Below are positions 43,097 to 50,583 of a DNA stretch of 64,000 nucleotides, piece by piece. Origin of the DNA: Actinoplanes campanulatus (GTDB lineage Bacteria > Actinomycetota > Actinomycetes > Mycobacteriales > Micromonosporaceae). The DNA lies in assembly GCF_014647795.1 (NCBI RefSeq), contig NZ_BMPW01000020.1, forward strand, positions 62,001 to 126,000, read 5' to 3'. The notes beneath the pieces were generated by a model. It did no database searches and was not told the origin of the DNA. It was given only the letters and a program-made list of their open reading frames with translations. Position numbers and translations under genes: made by a program. Position 1 is the stretch's first letter, and every line of letters begins with the position of its first letter.

Positions 43097-43318
43097 ATGC
43101 AACTCACCCACCTGTTCACGTGGAAGAACTCCGGCGGCGGCAACTGCCCCGCCGTCTATGCCACCGACCGCGACAGCCTCGTCGTGCAGGGCTACACCCT
43201 CGGCACCGACGCCGCCGCCCAGATGGTCAACGTCGCCGCCAATGAAAGCGGCATCGAGATCCCCTACACACTCGCTGAGCAGATCGCCGACATGGTGAAC
43301 GCCCGGCGAGGCCAGTAA
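43097..43318 (+). CDS. Small protein linked to XRE/DUF5753 regulators
   Basis: 73 residues from ATG 43097. NCPAVYATDRDSLVVQGYTL and NESGIEIPYTLAEQIADMV match short proteins, often next to DUF5753 regulators, with the pattern CPA(L/V)Y.TDR...VVQG. Function unknown; possibly a regulator partner. Confidence 0.65.
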   Translation: MQLTHLFTWKNSGGGNCPAVYATDRDSLVVQGYTLGTDAAAQMVNVAANESGIEIPYTLAEQIADMVNARRGQ

Positions 43319-43335
43319 CACCCGAACAACACCGA

Positions 43336-43368
43336 AGCCCCGGACCCGAGCGAACGGGGTCCGGGGCT
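43336..43368 (+). terminator. Rho-independent terminator
   Basis: AGCCCCGGACCC pairs with GGGTCCGGGGCT around nine bases, 18 bases after the stop, followed by TAGCTC. Confidence 0.6.
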
Positions 43369-43476
43369 TAGCTCATGTAGCAGCAACCGTCCGAAAGGTC
43401 GGCGCACCATGCACACCATGATCTTTTCCCTGGGATTCGACCTGGCAGTCCACCGCCCGGAGAGAAGAGAGAACAC

Positions 43477-44319
43477 ATGACCACCGAAGAACGTGACCCC
43501 ATCGGCGGCAGGCTCAAAGCCGCCCGCGAAAACGCACGATTCACCGGCACCGAACTCGCCGAGATGCTCGGCTGGGCAGCCAGCACCGGCAAGTTCAAGG
43601 TCTCCAAGATCGAACGCGGCCGACAGATCCCCACCGCCGACGAAATCACCGCCTGGGCGCAGGCCACCGGCATGAACGAACGCCTCCGCGACCAACTCAT
43701 CCACATGGCCGCCGAAGCCGAAGCCAGCCGCGACACCTACAGCAAACGCGCAGCCCATGGCCAGGAGCCCATCCAGGACGACTACACCAAACGCGCAGCC
43801 CGCACCAAGCGGTTCACGTTCTTCGAGATGACGTTCATCCCGCGCTACCTGCAAACCCCCGACTACATGCGGGCCATCCTGCAGGAGCACCACGACAAAC
43901 ATGGCAGCGTCAACGACGTGGCCGCCGCCGTCCGCAAACGGCAGGAGTCGGTTCGCTTCCTCACCGACCCCGACAAGCAGTTCACGTTCCTCATCGACGA
44001 GCCCGTGCTCCGGCGACGCCGATTCCCGACCTCAATCATGCGAGCCCAACTGTTCCACCTCAGCTCCGCCATCGGCCTCGACAACGTCACCCTCGCCATC
44101 TACCCGTCCCTGTCCCGGCCGGTAAACAGCAACACCGAATCATCGTTCGAAATCTTCGACGACGAGGCATGTATCGAAACCGCCGTCACCGACGAGGAAC
44201 ATTTGGCGGACAAGGTGGAGATCCTCGAAGCCCTGTTCGCTCGCTACTGGCAGGACGCCGTCACCGGCGAAGACGCCCGCCACCTCATCCTCGACGCCAT
44301 CAATCACCTTCCCGCCTAG
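43477..44319 (+). CDS. XRE regulator with DUF5753 (Scr1-type antitoxin-like)
   Basis: 280 residues; AGAGAAGAGAG precedes the ATG. HTH at about 10-70 (LKAARENARFTGTELAEMLG, KVSKIERGRQIPTADEI), then a DUF5753 domain (FTFFEMTFIPRYLQTPDYMR, FLIDEPVLRRRRFPTSIMRA, ADKVEILEALFARYW). This pair type is annotated as the antitoxin-like part of Scr1 systems in actinomycetes. The partner DUF6879 gene follows nine bases later. Confidence 0.85.
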   Translation: MTTEERDPIGGRLKAARENARFTGTELAEMLGWAASTGKFKVSKIERGRQIPTADEITAWAQATGMNERLRDQLIHMAAEAEASRDTYSKRAAHGQEPIQDDYTKRAARTKRFTFFEMTFIPRYLQTPDYMRAILQEHHDKHGSVNDVAAAVRKRQESVRFLTDPDKQFTFLIDEPVLRRRRFPTSIMRAQLFHLSSAIGLDNVTLAIYPSLSRPVNSNTESSFEIFDDEACIETAVTDEEHLADKVEILEALFARYWQDAVTGEDARHLILDAINHLPA

Positions 44320-44328
44320 GAGATCGCT

Positions 44329-44871
44329 GTGCGCCGCACTATCACCAACGACGAATTCTGGGCCCAACTCGCCGGCTACCAACGGTCTGCCTGGCGGTGG
44401 GAACAGCAGGCCGCGTACGACGTGACCTACGAGCAGGATCAGTGGCAGGCGTGGCTGGCAGGGCGGCCGATCCCGCCGACCGAGAACAAGGAGCTCGGGG
44501 AGTGGATGGCCCAGGTGCGGCAGCAGACCTCGAGCGGCAAAACGATCGGCCGAGTTCGGGTCGTCGACACGCCACCTACCGACTACCAGCAGTGGATGCG
44601 GTGGATGGACCGCTGGAACCGTGAATCCGGTGAAACGGTGCAGTACCTGACTCGCAGTGTCGCCGAGGCGGAGGGCATCATTCCGGCGATCGGCCCTCAA
44701 GATTGGTGGCTGTTCGACGATCAGCGCCTCATGGTGATGTACCACGACGAGCAGGGCCGGCCGGTGCGGTACGAGCTCGTCGAGGACGAGCCGGAGGTGG
44801 AGCAAGCTCTGCGTTGGCGGGCGCTCGCTATCGCAGCTGCGAACAGGGAGGCTGCCACCTCGCAGCACTGA
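44329..44871 (+). CDS. DUF6879 family protein
   Basis: 180 residues from GTG 44329 (AGGAG upstream). FWAQLAGYQRSAWRWEQQAA, FGxW-like QWQAWLAGRPIPP, GRVRVVDTPPTDYQQWM and WWLFDDQRLMVMYHDEQGRP match DUF6879 proteins that accompany XRE/DUF5753 regulators. A toxin or effector role is suggested by context, not shown. Confidence 0.75.
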   Translation: MRRTITNDEFWAQLAGYQRSAWRWEQQAAYDVTYEQDQWQAWLAGRPIPPTENKELGEWMAQVRQQTSSGKTIGRVRVVDTPPTDYQQWMRWMDRWNRESGETVQYLTRSVAEAEGIIPAIGPQDWWLFDDQRLMVMYHDEQGRPVRYELVEDEPEVEQALRWRALAIAAANREAATSQH

Positions 44872-44883
44872 ACGAACGACGGA

Positions 44884-44918
44884 AGACGGCCCGCGCCGGT
44901 GATGGCGCGGGCCGTCTT
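44884..44918. terminator. Rho-independent terminator between converging genes
   Basis: AGACGGCCCGCGCC pairs with GGCGCGGGCCGTCT around six bases, followed by TGGTTTCC on the plus strand. It serves the DUF6879 gene and the converging DUF4352 gene. Confidence 0.75.
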
Positions 44919-44926
44919 GGTTTCCG

Positions 44927-45547
44927 CTATGCCAGGGGCACTCGAACGCCTGCGGTGAACATCGACTCATGAACGACGATCGTCGCGGGTTTCGTGCCGG
45001 CGGGTACGTCGAACACCAGCACACCCTTGATCTTGTTTCCGGGGTTGATGTTCTCCAGCCACGTCTGGTTGTCGTCGTTCACCGCCAGTTCCGCGGCAGA
45101 GTCGACGGAATATTCGGTGCCGGCCTCGTCGTAGGCCTTCTGTGAGTTGCTGTCGAAAATCTCCGCCGAGGTGCCGACGTTCTTCACCGTCACACTGACC
45201 TGGCAGAACTCGCCCTGGGCGCGGACCTCGTTGAACTGGCCGCCCACCTTTTTGGCGCCGCATTTCATGCCGGTGACCGTGAACTCGAACTTGCCGTCCT
45301 TGGCGGGCTTGCCGAGCTCACCAGCGGCAGCGTTCTTGCCCTTGTTGTTGTCATCCATCTCGGTGGCAGCATCGCTGACCACCTTTGCGGTGCCGCCGAG
45401 GACCAACGTGAACAGGCCGACACAGCCGAGGATCCCGACAACGACGACACCGGCAACGATCCACGGCCAGCGCTTCTTCTTTGGCGGCGGAGGTGCGCTG
45501 TACGGGTCTCCGGTGGCCGGCGGGTATGAGGACTGCTGATGCGACAT
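44927..45547 (-). CDS. DUF4352 secreted/membrane-anchored protein
   Basis: 206 residues from ATG 45547. A Pro-rich cytosolic start with PPPPKKKRWPW, one membrane helix (about 29-50, IVAGVVVVGILGCVGLFTLV), a polar linker, then an extracellular Ig-like DUF4352 domain (FEFTVTGMKCGAKKVGGQ, CQVSVTVKNVGTSAEIFDSN, KIKGVLVFDVPAGTKPA). Such proteins are cell-surface lipoprotein-like factors of unknown function. Upstream 45548-45783 shows nothing further that I can name. Confidence 0.8.
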   Translation of the reverse strand: MSHQQSSYPPATGDPYSAPPPPKKKRWPWIVAGVVVVGILGCVGLFTLVLGGTAKVVSDAATEMDDNNKGKNAAAGELGKPAKDGKFEFTVTGMKCGAKKVGGQFNEVRAQGEFCQVSVTVKNVGTSAEIFDSNSQKAYDEAGTEYSVDSAAELAVNDDNQTWLENINPGNKIKGVLVFDVPAGTKPATIVVHESMFTAGVRVPLA

Positions 45548-45783
45548 GCGGAATCGGCTCCACGGACCGGGGGAGTGGACTGGAATGCGGCCGGGCCCCA
45601 GTCCACGAAACCCAGCCGCACCACTCCAACGCCGACACACTCATCGACGACGATGGGCCGTTACGGCGGCAACGAACGACAAACGGATGAGCAATGCCCT
45701 ATCGGGGTGAATGTCGGCGTTCACCCGCGGGTGCCTACTGATCACTCACCTGGCGGTCGGCGCCGGGGATACGGCCGCCGAGG

Positions 45784-46437
45784 CTAGCTGCGAGGCCAGT
45801 CATGGAAGCGGGCCCGCATCTGCGCCACCTGGCGGGCGTCGAGCCCGTAGGCGGCGAACGCCCGATCCGGAGTCTGATCCAGCCTGCGTCCCGCCGCAGC
45901 AACATCTTCCTCGAACAGGCCCGGATCGACCGTCCGCGCCAACGCCAACAGCGTGCTGGGGGACCGGTCGGCGAGGAACGCCGCCACATCCACGAAGTCA
46001 CGAACCTCAGCCCTGTTTACCAGCGCGGCGACCTTCCACGCGATCAGGTCGTCAACGGCCATCACCGGGCCGATGTCCAACAGCACAGGCTGCCGGGTGC
46101 GGGACAGATGACCGAAACTCAACCGCACCGCCCGACCATCGGGCCGGTAGGCGACCAGTTCGGCCATCAGATAGTCGAGGTCAACGACCTCCGAACTCAT
46201 GTCCACCGGCTCGACCCGGATGCCCGCATCCTGCAGGGCCGCCGTCACCGCGGCCGCGGCGCCGACCACGCTGCAGCCCTCCTCACCGAACACGTCGACG
46301 TCCTCGGTCGGCCGGGACACGATGCCGTGCAGGATCAGCGCCAGACCGCCGCCGAGCGCGAACCCGTACCGGTTGGCGACTGCCAGCGCGGTCCGGGCAA
46401 CCTGTAGATGGAAGGCGTCTACGGATTCGATCGTCAC
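45784..46437 (-). CDS. AbiEii-type nucleotidyltransferase (toxin-like)
   Basis: 217 residues from GTG 46437, coupled to the upstream gene by GTGA. GFALGGGLALILHGIVSRPT then EDVDVF is the GG...DxD nucleotidyltransferase motif, with VMAVDDLIAWKVAALVNRAE and VRDFVDVAAFLADR as the second conserved block. Family members transfer nucleotides to tRNA or other targets and act as toxins of type IV toxin-antitoxin or abortive infection systems. Confidence 0.8.
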   Translation of the reverse strand: MTIESVDAFHLQVARTALAVANRYGFALGGGLALILHGIVSRPTEDVDVFGEEGCSVVGAAAAVTAALQDAGIRVEPVDMSSEVVDLDYLMAELVAYRPDGRAVRLSFGHLSRTRQPVLLDIGPVMAVDDLIAWKVAALVNRAEVRDFVDVAAFLADRSPSTLLALARTVDPGLFEEDVAAAGRRLDQTPDRAFAAYGLDARQVAQMRARFHDWPRS

Positions 46438-46838
46438 TGTGCTGGTACGGCCGCCAACTGCGGGTGGCTGGTCTCCCACGCCTGCCGTACACCACGAGGC
46501 AGGTACAGGTGTGGCCACAATGCGGTCAGCAGCGTGCCGTTTAGCCACGTACGCAGCTCGGCTTCCTGAACCGCCTCACGGAGCACAATCTCGTACACCC
46601 GCAACCGGTCGAAAGGGTCGTCCAGGTCGAAACGGCCCGCCGGATCCGGCGCCCACACCAGCCGGTTCGGTAGGACGACAGTTCCCGACGTCGGCCCCCG
46701 CAGCACGCTCAGGTTGGCGGCGACGAGCGCACGTCGGCCTGGCCTGCTCTGCCACGCCGTAGACGGTGCTGCCCGGGAAGTCACGAGAACCAGCGTACGC
46801 GGCGCCACCAGCCGCCAACAGCACTGCTCGACCCGCAC
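46434..46838 (-). CDS. Partner of the AbiEii-type protein
   Basis: 134 residues (or 116 from GTG 46784). LVWAPDPAGRFDLDDPFDRL, RVYEIVLREAVQEAELRTWL and LWPHLYLPRGVRQAWE match short actinobacterial proteins commonly encoded just before AbiEii genes. By position it is the likely antitoxin, although it is unlike classical AbiEi. Confidence 0.65.
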   Translation of the reverse strand: MRVEQCCWRLVAPRTLVLVTSRAAPSTAWQSRPGRRALVAANLSVLRGPTSGTVVLPNRLVWAPDPAGRFDLDDPFDRLRVYEIVLREAVQEAELRTWLNGTLLTALWPHLYLPRGVRQAWETSHPQLAAVPAQ

Positions 46839-46843
46839 CTAAC

Positions 46844-47158
46844 CTAAATCACACCGAAGTGCGAGAAAACAACACGATGCTCGTTCTCCTGCACCTCGTA
46901 GTAGCAGACCACGGGCCGGCCATCGACCTGCACCGGCCTTCGATACAGGTCGTACACCCTGGCCCGCAACCCGAAGTAGTCGTCGAACATGCCCTCTTCG
47001 GCGAAAGGGTCGGTGTCGCCGTACGGGTCGTCCTGGCGGCTGTGATGCCAGCGTTCCACCTCGGCGAGGACCTCCGGCGGAGGCTCCGCGGCGATGGTCC
47101 ACGTGTGCAGAGCCTCCGGGAAGTTGTCCAGCTTCCACTTGTCGGGCCAGTCGGGCAT
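46844..47158 (-). CDS. Hypothetical protein, possible toxin partner of the Panacea protein
   Basis: 104 residues, 18 bases after the Panacea gene. An acidic, Trp-rich first half (LDNFPEALHTWTIAAEPPPE) is followed by strands ARVYDLYRRPVQVDGRPVVC and YYEVQENEHRVVFSHFGVI, a beta-sheet finish like RelE/ParE-fold toxins. The comparison is by pattern only. Confidence 0.55.
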   Translation of the reverse strand: MPDWPDKWKLDNFPEALHTWTIAAEPPPEVLAEVERWHHSRQDDPYGDTDPFAEEGMFDDYFGLRARVYDLYRRPVQVDGRPVVCYYEVQENEHRVVFSHFGVI

Positions 47159-47176
47159 GCGTGCTCCTTCGGGCGG

Positions 47177-47809
47177 TCAGCCCCCGGTGCGTGCCTTTCG
47201 CCGTGCCGCGAAATCGGCGGTTTCCTCGGCGGTCGGTTTGCCATGCCGTTCGGCGGGGCGCCGGAACCAATCGGTGAGCCACGCCCACTCGATGCGGGGG
47301 TCATCCTCGGCACGGGCGGCAAGTTGCCAGGCGCTGGACACCTGGACCAGCGACAGCAGGTCGGCATCGGTCATGTCGGCGTACCGGTGCAGGGTGTAGC
47401 CGACAAAGCCGAGTTGCCGGTTGTTCATGTCGGCGGCGGGTTCGTCGGGGTCGGCGTCGATGTGGACGCCGGCGGGGGTGGCGTAGATGGGTTCGGCGAA
47501 TAGAGGTGCGCCGGTGCCTGCCAGGAAGTGTCCCTGGCAGAGGAAGAGCAGCAGGTTCAGGCGGGTGCCGGTCTGGTCGGGGCGGCGGGACTCTATGGCT
47601 TTGATGACGGAGTTGGCGGTGGTGGTCATCGGCGCAAGGTAGTGGTCGAGGCGGGTGATACGCGATCCTCCGTCTGATACCGGCAAGTGCCCGCTTGGAG
47701 GTGGGGTGGTTGTGGTCACCGTCGGTTCCTCCTCGTCGGAGCCGCTGCCATTACGAAAGGTATCGATGCGGCTACTTGTTTGGTGTCGGATCTGAGACTT
47801 GTTCGGCAT
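47177..47809 (-). CDS. Panacea (SocA/DUF4065-like) domain protein
   Basis: 210 residues from ATG 47809 (AAGGAAG upstream). The first 70 residues are a polar Ser/Thr-rich extension. From about 80 the Panacea pattern appears: RLNLLLFLCQGHFLAGTGAP, LFAEPIYATPAGVHID, then DLLSLVQVSSAWQLAARAED. Panacea proteins are known as versatile antitoxins paired with many unrelated toxins. It leads a four-gene leftward operon ending with the AbiEii gene. Confidence 0.7.
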   Translation of the reverse strand: MPNKSQIRHQTSSRIDTFRNGSGSDEEEPTVTTTTPPPSGHLPVSDGGSRITRLDHYLAPMTTTANSVIKAIESRRPDQTGTRLNLLLFLCQGHFLAGTGAPLFAEPIYATPAGVHIDADPDEPAADMNNRQLGFVGYTLHRYADMTDADLLSLVQVSSAWQLAARAEDDPRIEWAWLTDWFRRPAERHGKPTAEETADFAARRKARTGG

Positions 47810-48003
47810 GGTCAGGCTTCCTTCATCTGCGAACTCGGCTGAACTGCCGTTAAGTAGGACCATCGGTGATGGGTTGGTCGCGGGCGAATCGGGCGGCGTA
47901 GTGCGACCTTCCGGTCGGCGAGGGCATTCGCCGTGCCCGGACTGCCTCGGTCTGGATTGTCGTCTTGGCTGCCCTCCGTTTCGGATCTTCTTCATCGATG
48001 GAT

Positions 48004-48243
48004 GAGTGTGCGGACGACTGTGCGGAGATCGTTTAGGCGAGTGAGTGTGCGAGCGTGCGGCTTTCTTAAGCCGCCGCACACTCGCTCGACGGCGTTTTCG
48101 CAGGTCAAGGCCGCTTTTCGCCTGTTTTTGATCTCCGCACACTCCCGCACACTGGGTTGAGCTGCGAAAATTCAAAATCATCACTGCGAAATCGAGTGTG
48201 CGGACGATCAAGCCGCACACTCCCGCACACTCCGCACACTCGA
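48004..48243. repeat. Array of GTGTGCGG/CCGCACAC octamers
   Basis: GAGTGTGCGG-like words occur near 48004 and 48193, with variants near 48016 and 48042; the complement CCGCACACT occurs near 48073, 48135, 48145, 48212, 48221 and 48231. Some copies form a large hairpin around 48040-48090 with an AAG/CTT centre. An AT-rich stretch (AAAATTCAAAATCATC) lies at about 48157-48183. The region lacks genes (47810-48253) and could be an origin, a transfer locus or a regulator array. Confidence 0.8.
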
Positions 48244-48253
48244 CCCGTTCCAG

Positions 48254-50101
48254 TCACGCCGGCACCGCCTTCAAACACTCGATGCACGACCGAGCGCCAG
48301 CCTCGAACGCCGCCGAAGTGATGTAGTAGCCGCAGTCGCACACCACGTTCCCCCGCGGACCGGCAAGGAACTCCGCGTCACTCACCGGAACCGACGACAA
48401 CGCCAAGATCTGTCCCCGGCCCAACGCCGAGATCGTGTGCTGCAAGCCGTTACGCGGAGCATCCGCCGCAACGACGTAACCCTTGGCCGTCGCCGCCTTC
48501 AACGCCTTCCGCACCGTATCCCTGCTCCCCAGCAGCGCCGCAGCGCCCTCCTGCAAGCCACGAGTCCCGAGCCCAGGATGATCCCGCACAAACACCAACA
48601 ACTTGCCCAGCGCGACCGTGTCATCGTCCTGCTTCCGGCCGCCCTCCATGTACGTCAGATGCCGCGACTCCGACTCGAACACCAACCGACCCTCACGAAC
48701 ATCCACATCCCGGCCGTACGCCGAGAAATACCGGGTCGCATTCGGATCCGGCTCCGCCGACGGATCCTTCTCATCCCGCTGCCGAGTCAACTTCCAATTC
48801 ACATCCGGCCAGCCAATCAACCGCGACGCGCCACGAGACCGCTCCGCCCCATGCCCCATGTGATGAATCAGCAGGACATCATCAATGCCGGCCTCAGCAG
48901 CGATCGTGTTGATCCCGTCGAGAACAGCACCGACCTCGGTGTTGTTGTTCTCATCGATACCCAACGCCGACAGCACCGGCGACAGGCAGTCGATGACCCA
49001 CACCGACACGTTCGCCGTCCGTAAACGCTCCACCCACAGCACTCGTGCCGCCCGATCGCGAGTATCAAAGCGCCCCGCCCTGCCTCGCTCCGTCCACACC
49101 AGCACCGCATCGGTGTTCCGGATCCGCTGGTCACGTAACCAGCCCCTCACCTTCGCACGGGGCATCTCGTAATCCAGCACCGCCACAGTCCGGCCCGGCG
49201 CCACCGGCTCGACGTCGGCGATCCCCAGAAACCGGTCACCGTCGGCCAGGCAACGCACCACGTTCCCCACCGTCGTCGTCTTGCCCGACTTCGCGCCCGC
49301 GGCCAACAAGATCCGAGCACCGGACGGCCACAACCCGGACATCCGCCACGAGTCCTGTTCATCGTCCTCGCCGAGAAGATCAGTCAGCGAGACGGGCAAC
49401 TCGAGCGGTGACACGTCAGCCAGTTCGGCGTCCACGAACTGGCGGGCCTCGCGCCGCGCCCGGGTTCGAAGAATCTCCTCCGCCAGCATCGCCAAATACC
49501 GACCAGCAGCCGCATCGCCGATGGCCCGCTGCAGTGCCCGGTCGCGTGCGCTTCCGGGATCCTCAGCAGGTTCCGCATCCGCGTCGAGATGCTGCATGTT
49601 CGCCAACGCGGCGTCGTACGCCTGGAGGTTGTCCTCCTCGAGAGCCCGCGCGGCCTGAGAGTGGAGCTCCAGCCGCCGCCGGCGCACGTAGGCGTCCTTC
49701 ACCTGCCGCACGTGGAAAGCGAACTCCCGTGTGCCGTAAAGGTCGGCGTAGTCCTTGCAGTCGGACAGGTATGCGGCAATCCCACCTGGCAGCGCCTTCA
49801 CCGAACGGTGAGCATCCGCCGTCGCCAGGTCTGCGGTGACAAGCAGCGCCAGATTCGGGGCACCGACATGCGCCAGGATGCTGCCGAAGATCTCGCGGTG
49901 GGCAGGCTCAACAAGATGCCGGATGCTGAGGTCGCGAACTCGCTCCTCCGCCTCGGCATGGTTGGCCGGCGACAGGAGCCAGCCCAGAACCGTCTGCTCG
50001 TGAACCCGCAACGCGGCGAGATTGCCGGGTCCAGGCGACTGGGCGGCGGCGGGATGCCCGTTACGGGTCTTGTGGCGCTGGTCCTGGTGGGGGACCGTCA
50101 T
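48254..50101 (-). CDS. DnaB/RepA-type replicative helicase
   Basis: 615 residues. The N-terminus resembles a DnaB helicase N-terminal domain (HEQTVLGWLLSPANHAEAEE, RHLVEPAHREIFGSILAHV). A RecA/RepA-like ATPase follows, with Walker A LLAAGAKSGKTTT near 270, Walker B VSVWVIDCLSPV near 365 and the sensor DVLLIHHMGHGAERSRG. Residues 510-590 look like a winged helix, and the end has CDCGYYITSAAF...CIECL, a zinc site. It is the likely replicative helicase loaded by an element-encoded initiator. Confidence 0.8.
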   Translation of the reverse strand: MTVPHQDQRHKTRNGHPAAAQSPGPGNLAALRVHEQTVLGWLLSPANHAEAEERVRDLSIRHLVEPAHREIFGSILAHVGAPNLALLVTADLATADAHRSVKALPGGIAAYLSDCKDYADLYGTREFAFHVRQVKDAYVRRRRLELHSQAARALEEDNLQAYDAALANMQHLDADAEPAEDPGSARDRALQRAIGDAAAGRYLAMLAEEILRTRARREARQFVDAELADVSPLELPVSLTDLLGEDDEQDSWRMSGLWPSGARILLAAGAKSGKTTTVGNVVRCLADGDRFLGIADVEPVAPGRTVAVLDYEMPRAKVRGWLRDQRIRNTDAVLVWTERGRAGRFDTRDRAARVLWVERLRTANVSVWVIDCLSPVLSALGIDENNNTEVGAVLDGINTIAAEAGIDDVLLIHHMGHGAERSRGASRLIGWPDVNWKLTRQRDEKDPSAEPDPNATRYFSAYGRDVDVREGRLVFESESRHLTYMEGGRKQDDDTVALGKLLVFVRDHPGLGTRGLQEGAAALLGSRDTVRKALKAATAKGYVVAADAPRNGLQHTISALGRGQILALSSVPVSDAEFLAGPRGNVVCDCGYYITSAAFEAGARSCIECLKAVPA

Positions 50102-50179
50102 CCGGTACCTCCCGGCGCCTCAGGAACGTGGTCTAACGTCAAGGGAGTCAGCTCCGTAGTCAAGGGCGGGGTATGGCGA

Positions 50180-50211
50180 GACGGCCGTGGTGTTCGTGCA
50201 CCGCGGCCGTC
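50180..50211 (-). terminator. Hairpin after the small HTH gene
   Basis: GACGGCCGTGGTG and CACCGCGGCCGTC pair around TTCGTG two bases after the 50213 stop. In the leftward direction it may end or attenuate transcription before the helicase gene. Confidence 0.5.
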
Positions 50212-50212
50212 C

Positions 50213-50515
50213 TTATGCGGAGGGTTGAGCGGTCCGCGTCTTGGCGGTCTCCGCTTGCAGCTGTTCGAGCAGCCGCCGGTACAAAATCGCCTTGTCCGGT
50301 CGAGGGTCTACTCCGCCTTCGGCCTTCGGCTTCTCCCACCACTTGACGGCGCCCTCTGTCACGGCGATGCCCTGTGCCCGGAGTTCGCGTGCGATGTCTT
50401 CTCGGCTAACGCGTGCCCTTTTCCTGATGGCCAATCGCTCCTCGGGGGAGGGCAGGCGCGCGGACCGGATCCGCTGCATAAGGGGTACTGAGCCCCGCTG
50501 GCGTGTCGTGGTCAT
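50213..50515 (-). CDS. Small helix-turn-helix protein
   Basis: 100 residues. LAIRKRARVSREDIARELRA and QGIAVTEGAVKWWEK form an HTH with a basic N-terminal arm; the end is helical (AILYRRLLEQLQAETA). It is divergent from the DUF2637 gene across a GCAAC-box region and may repress one or both. Confidence 0.7.
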   Translation of the reverse strand: MTTTRQRGSVPLMQRIRSARLPSPEERLAIRKRARVSREDIARELRAQGIAVTEGAVKWWEKPKAEGGVDPRPDKAILYRRLLEQLQAETAKTRTAQPSA

Positions 50516-50579
50516 GCAACGACCTTAAAGCAACTTCTAATTTGTTGCTAGCAACCTATGAAGTTGCGTGGTACGTTGC
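50516..50579. promoter_or_regulatory. GCAAC-box operator in divergent promoter
   Basis: GCAAC/GTTGC occurs six times in 64 bases (50516, 50530, 50544, 50551, 50563, 50575), two of them forming the perfect palindrome GTTGCTAGCAAC (50544-50555). The -10-like TACGTT (50572-50577) places transcription start at the A of the downstream ATG, so the mRNA may be leaderless. Confidence 0.6.
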
Positions 50580-50583
50580 TTAC

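Noticed and set aside
44445-44870. Second gene inside the DUF6879 gene
   Set aside because: Arg/Gly-rich off-frame reading; the DUF6879 frame is complete.
47810-48003. N-terminal extension of the Panacea gene through the gap upstream
   Set aside because: A ribosome site precedes ATG 47809, and the extension is basic low-complexity sequence that runs into the octamer array.
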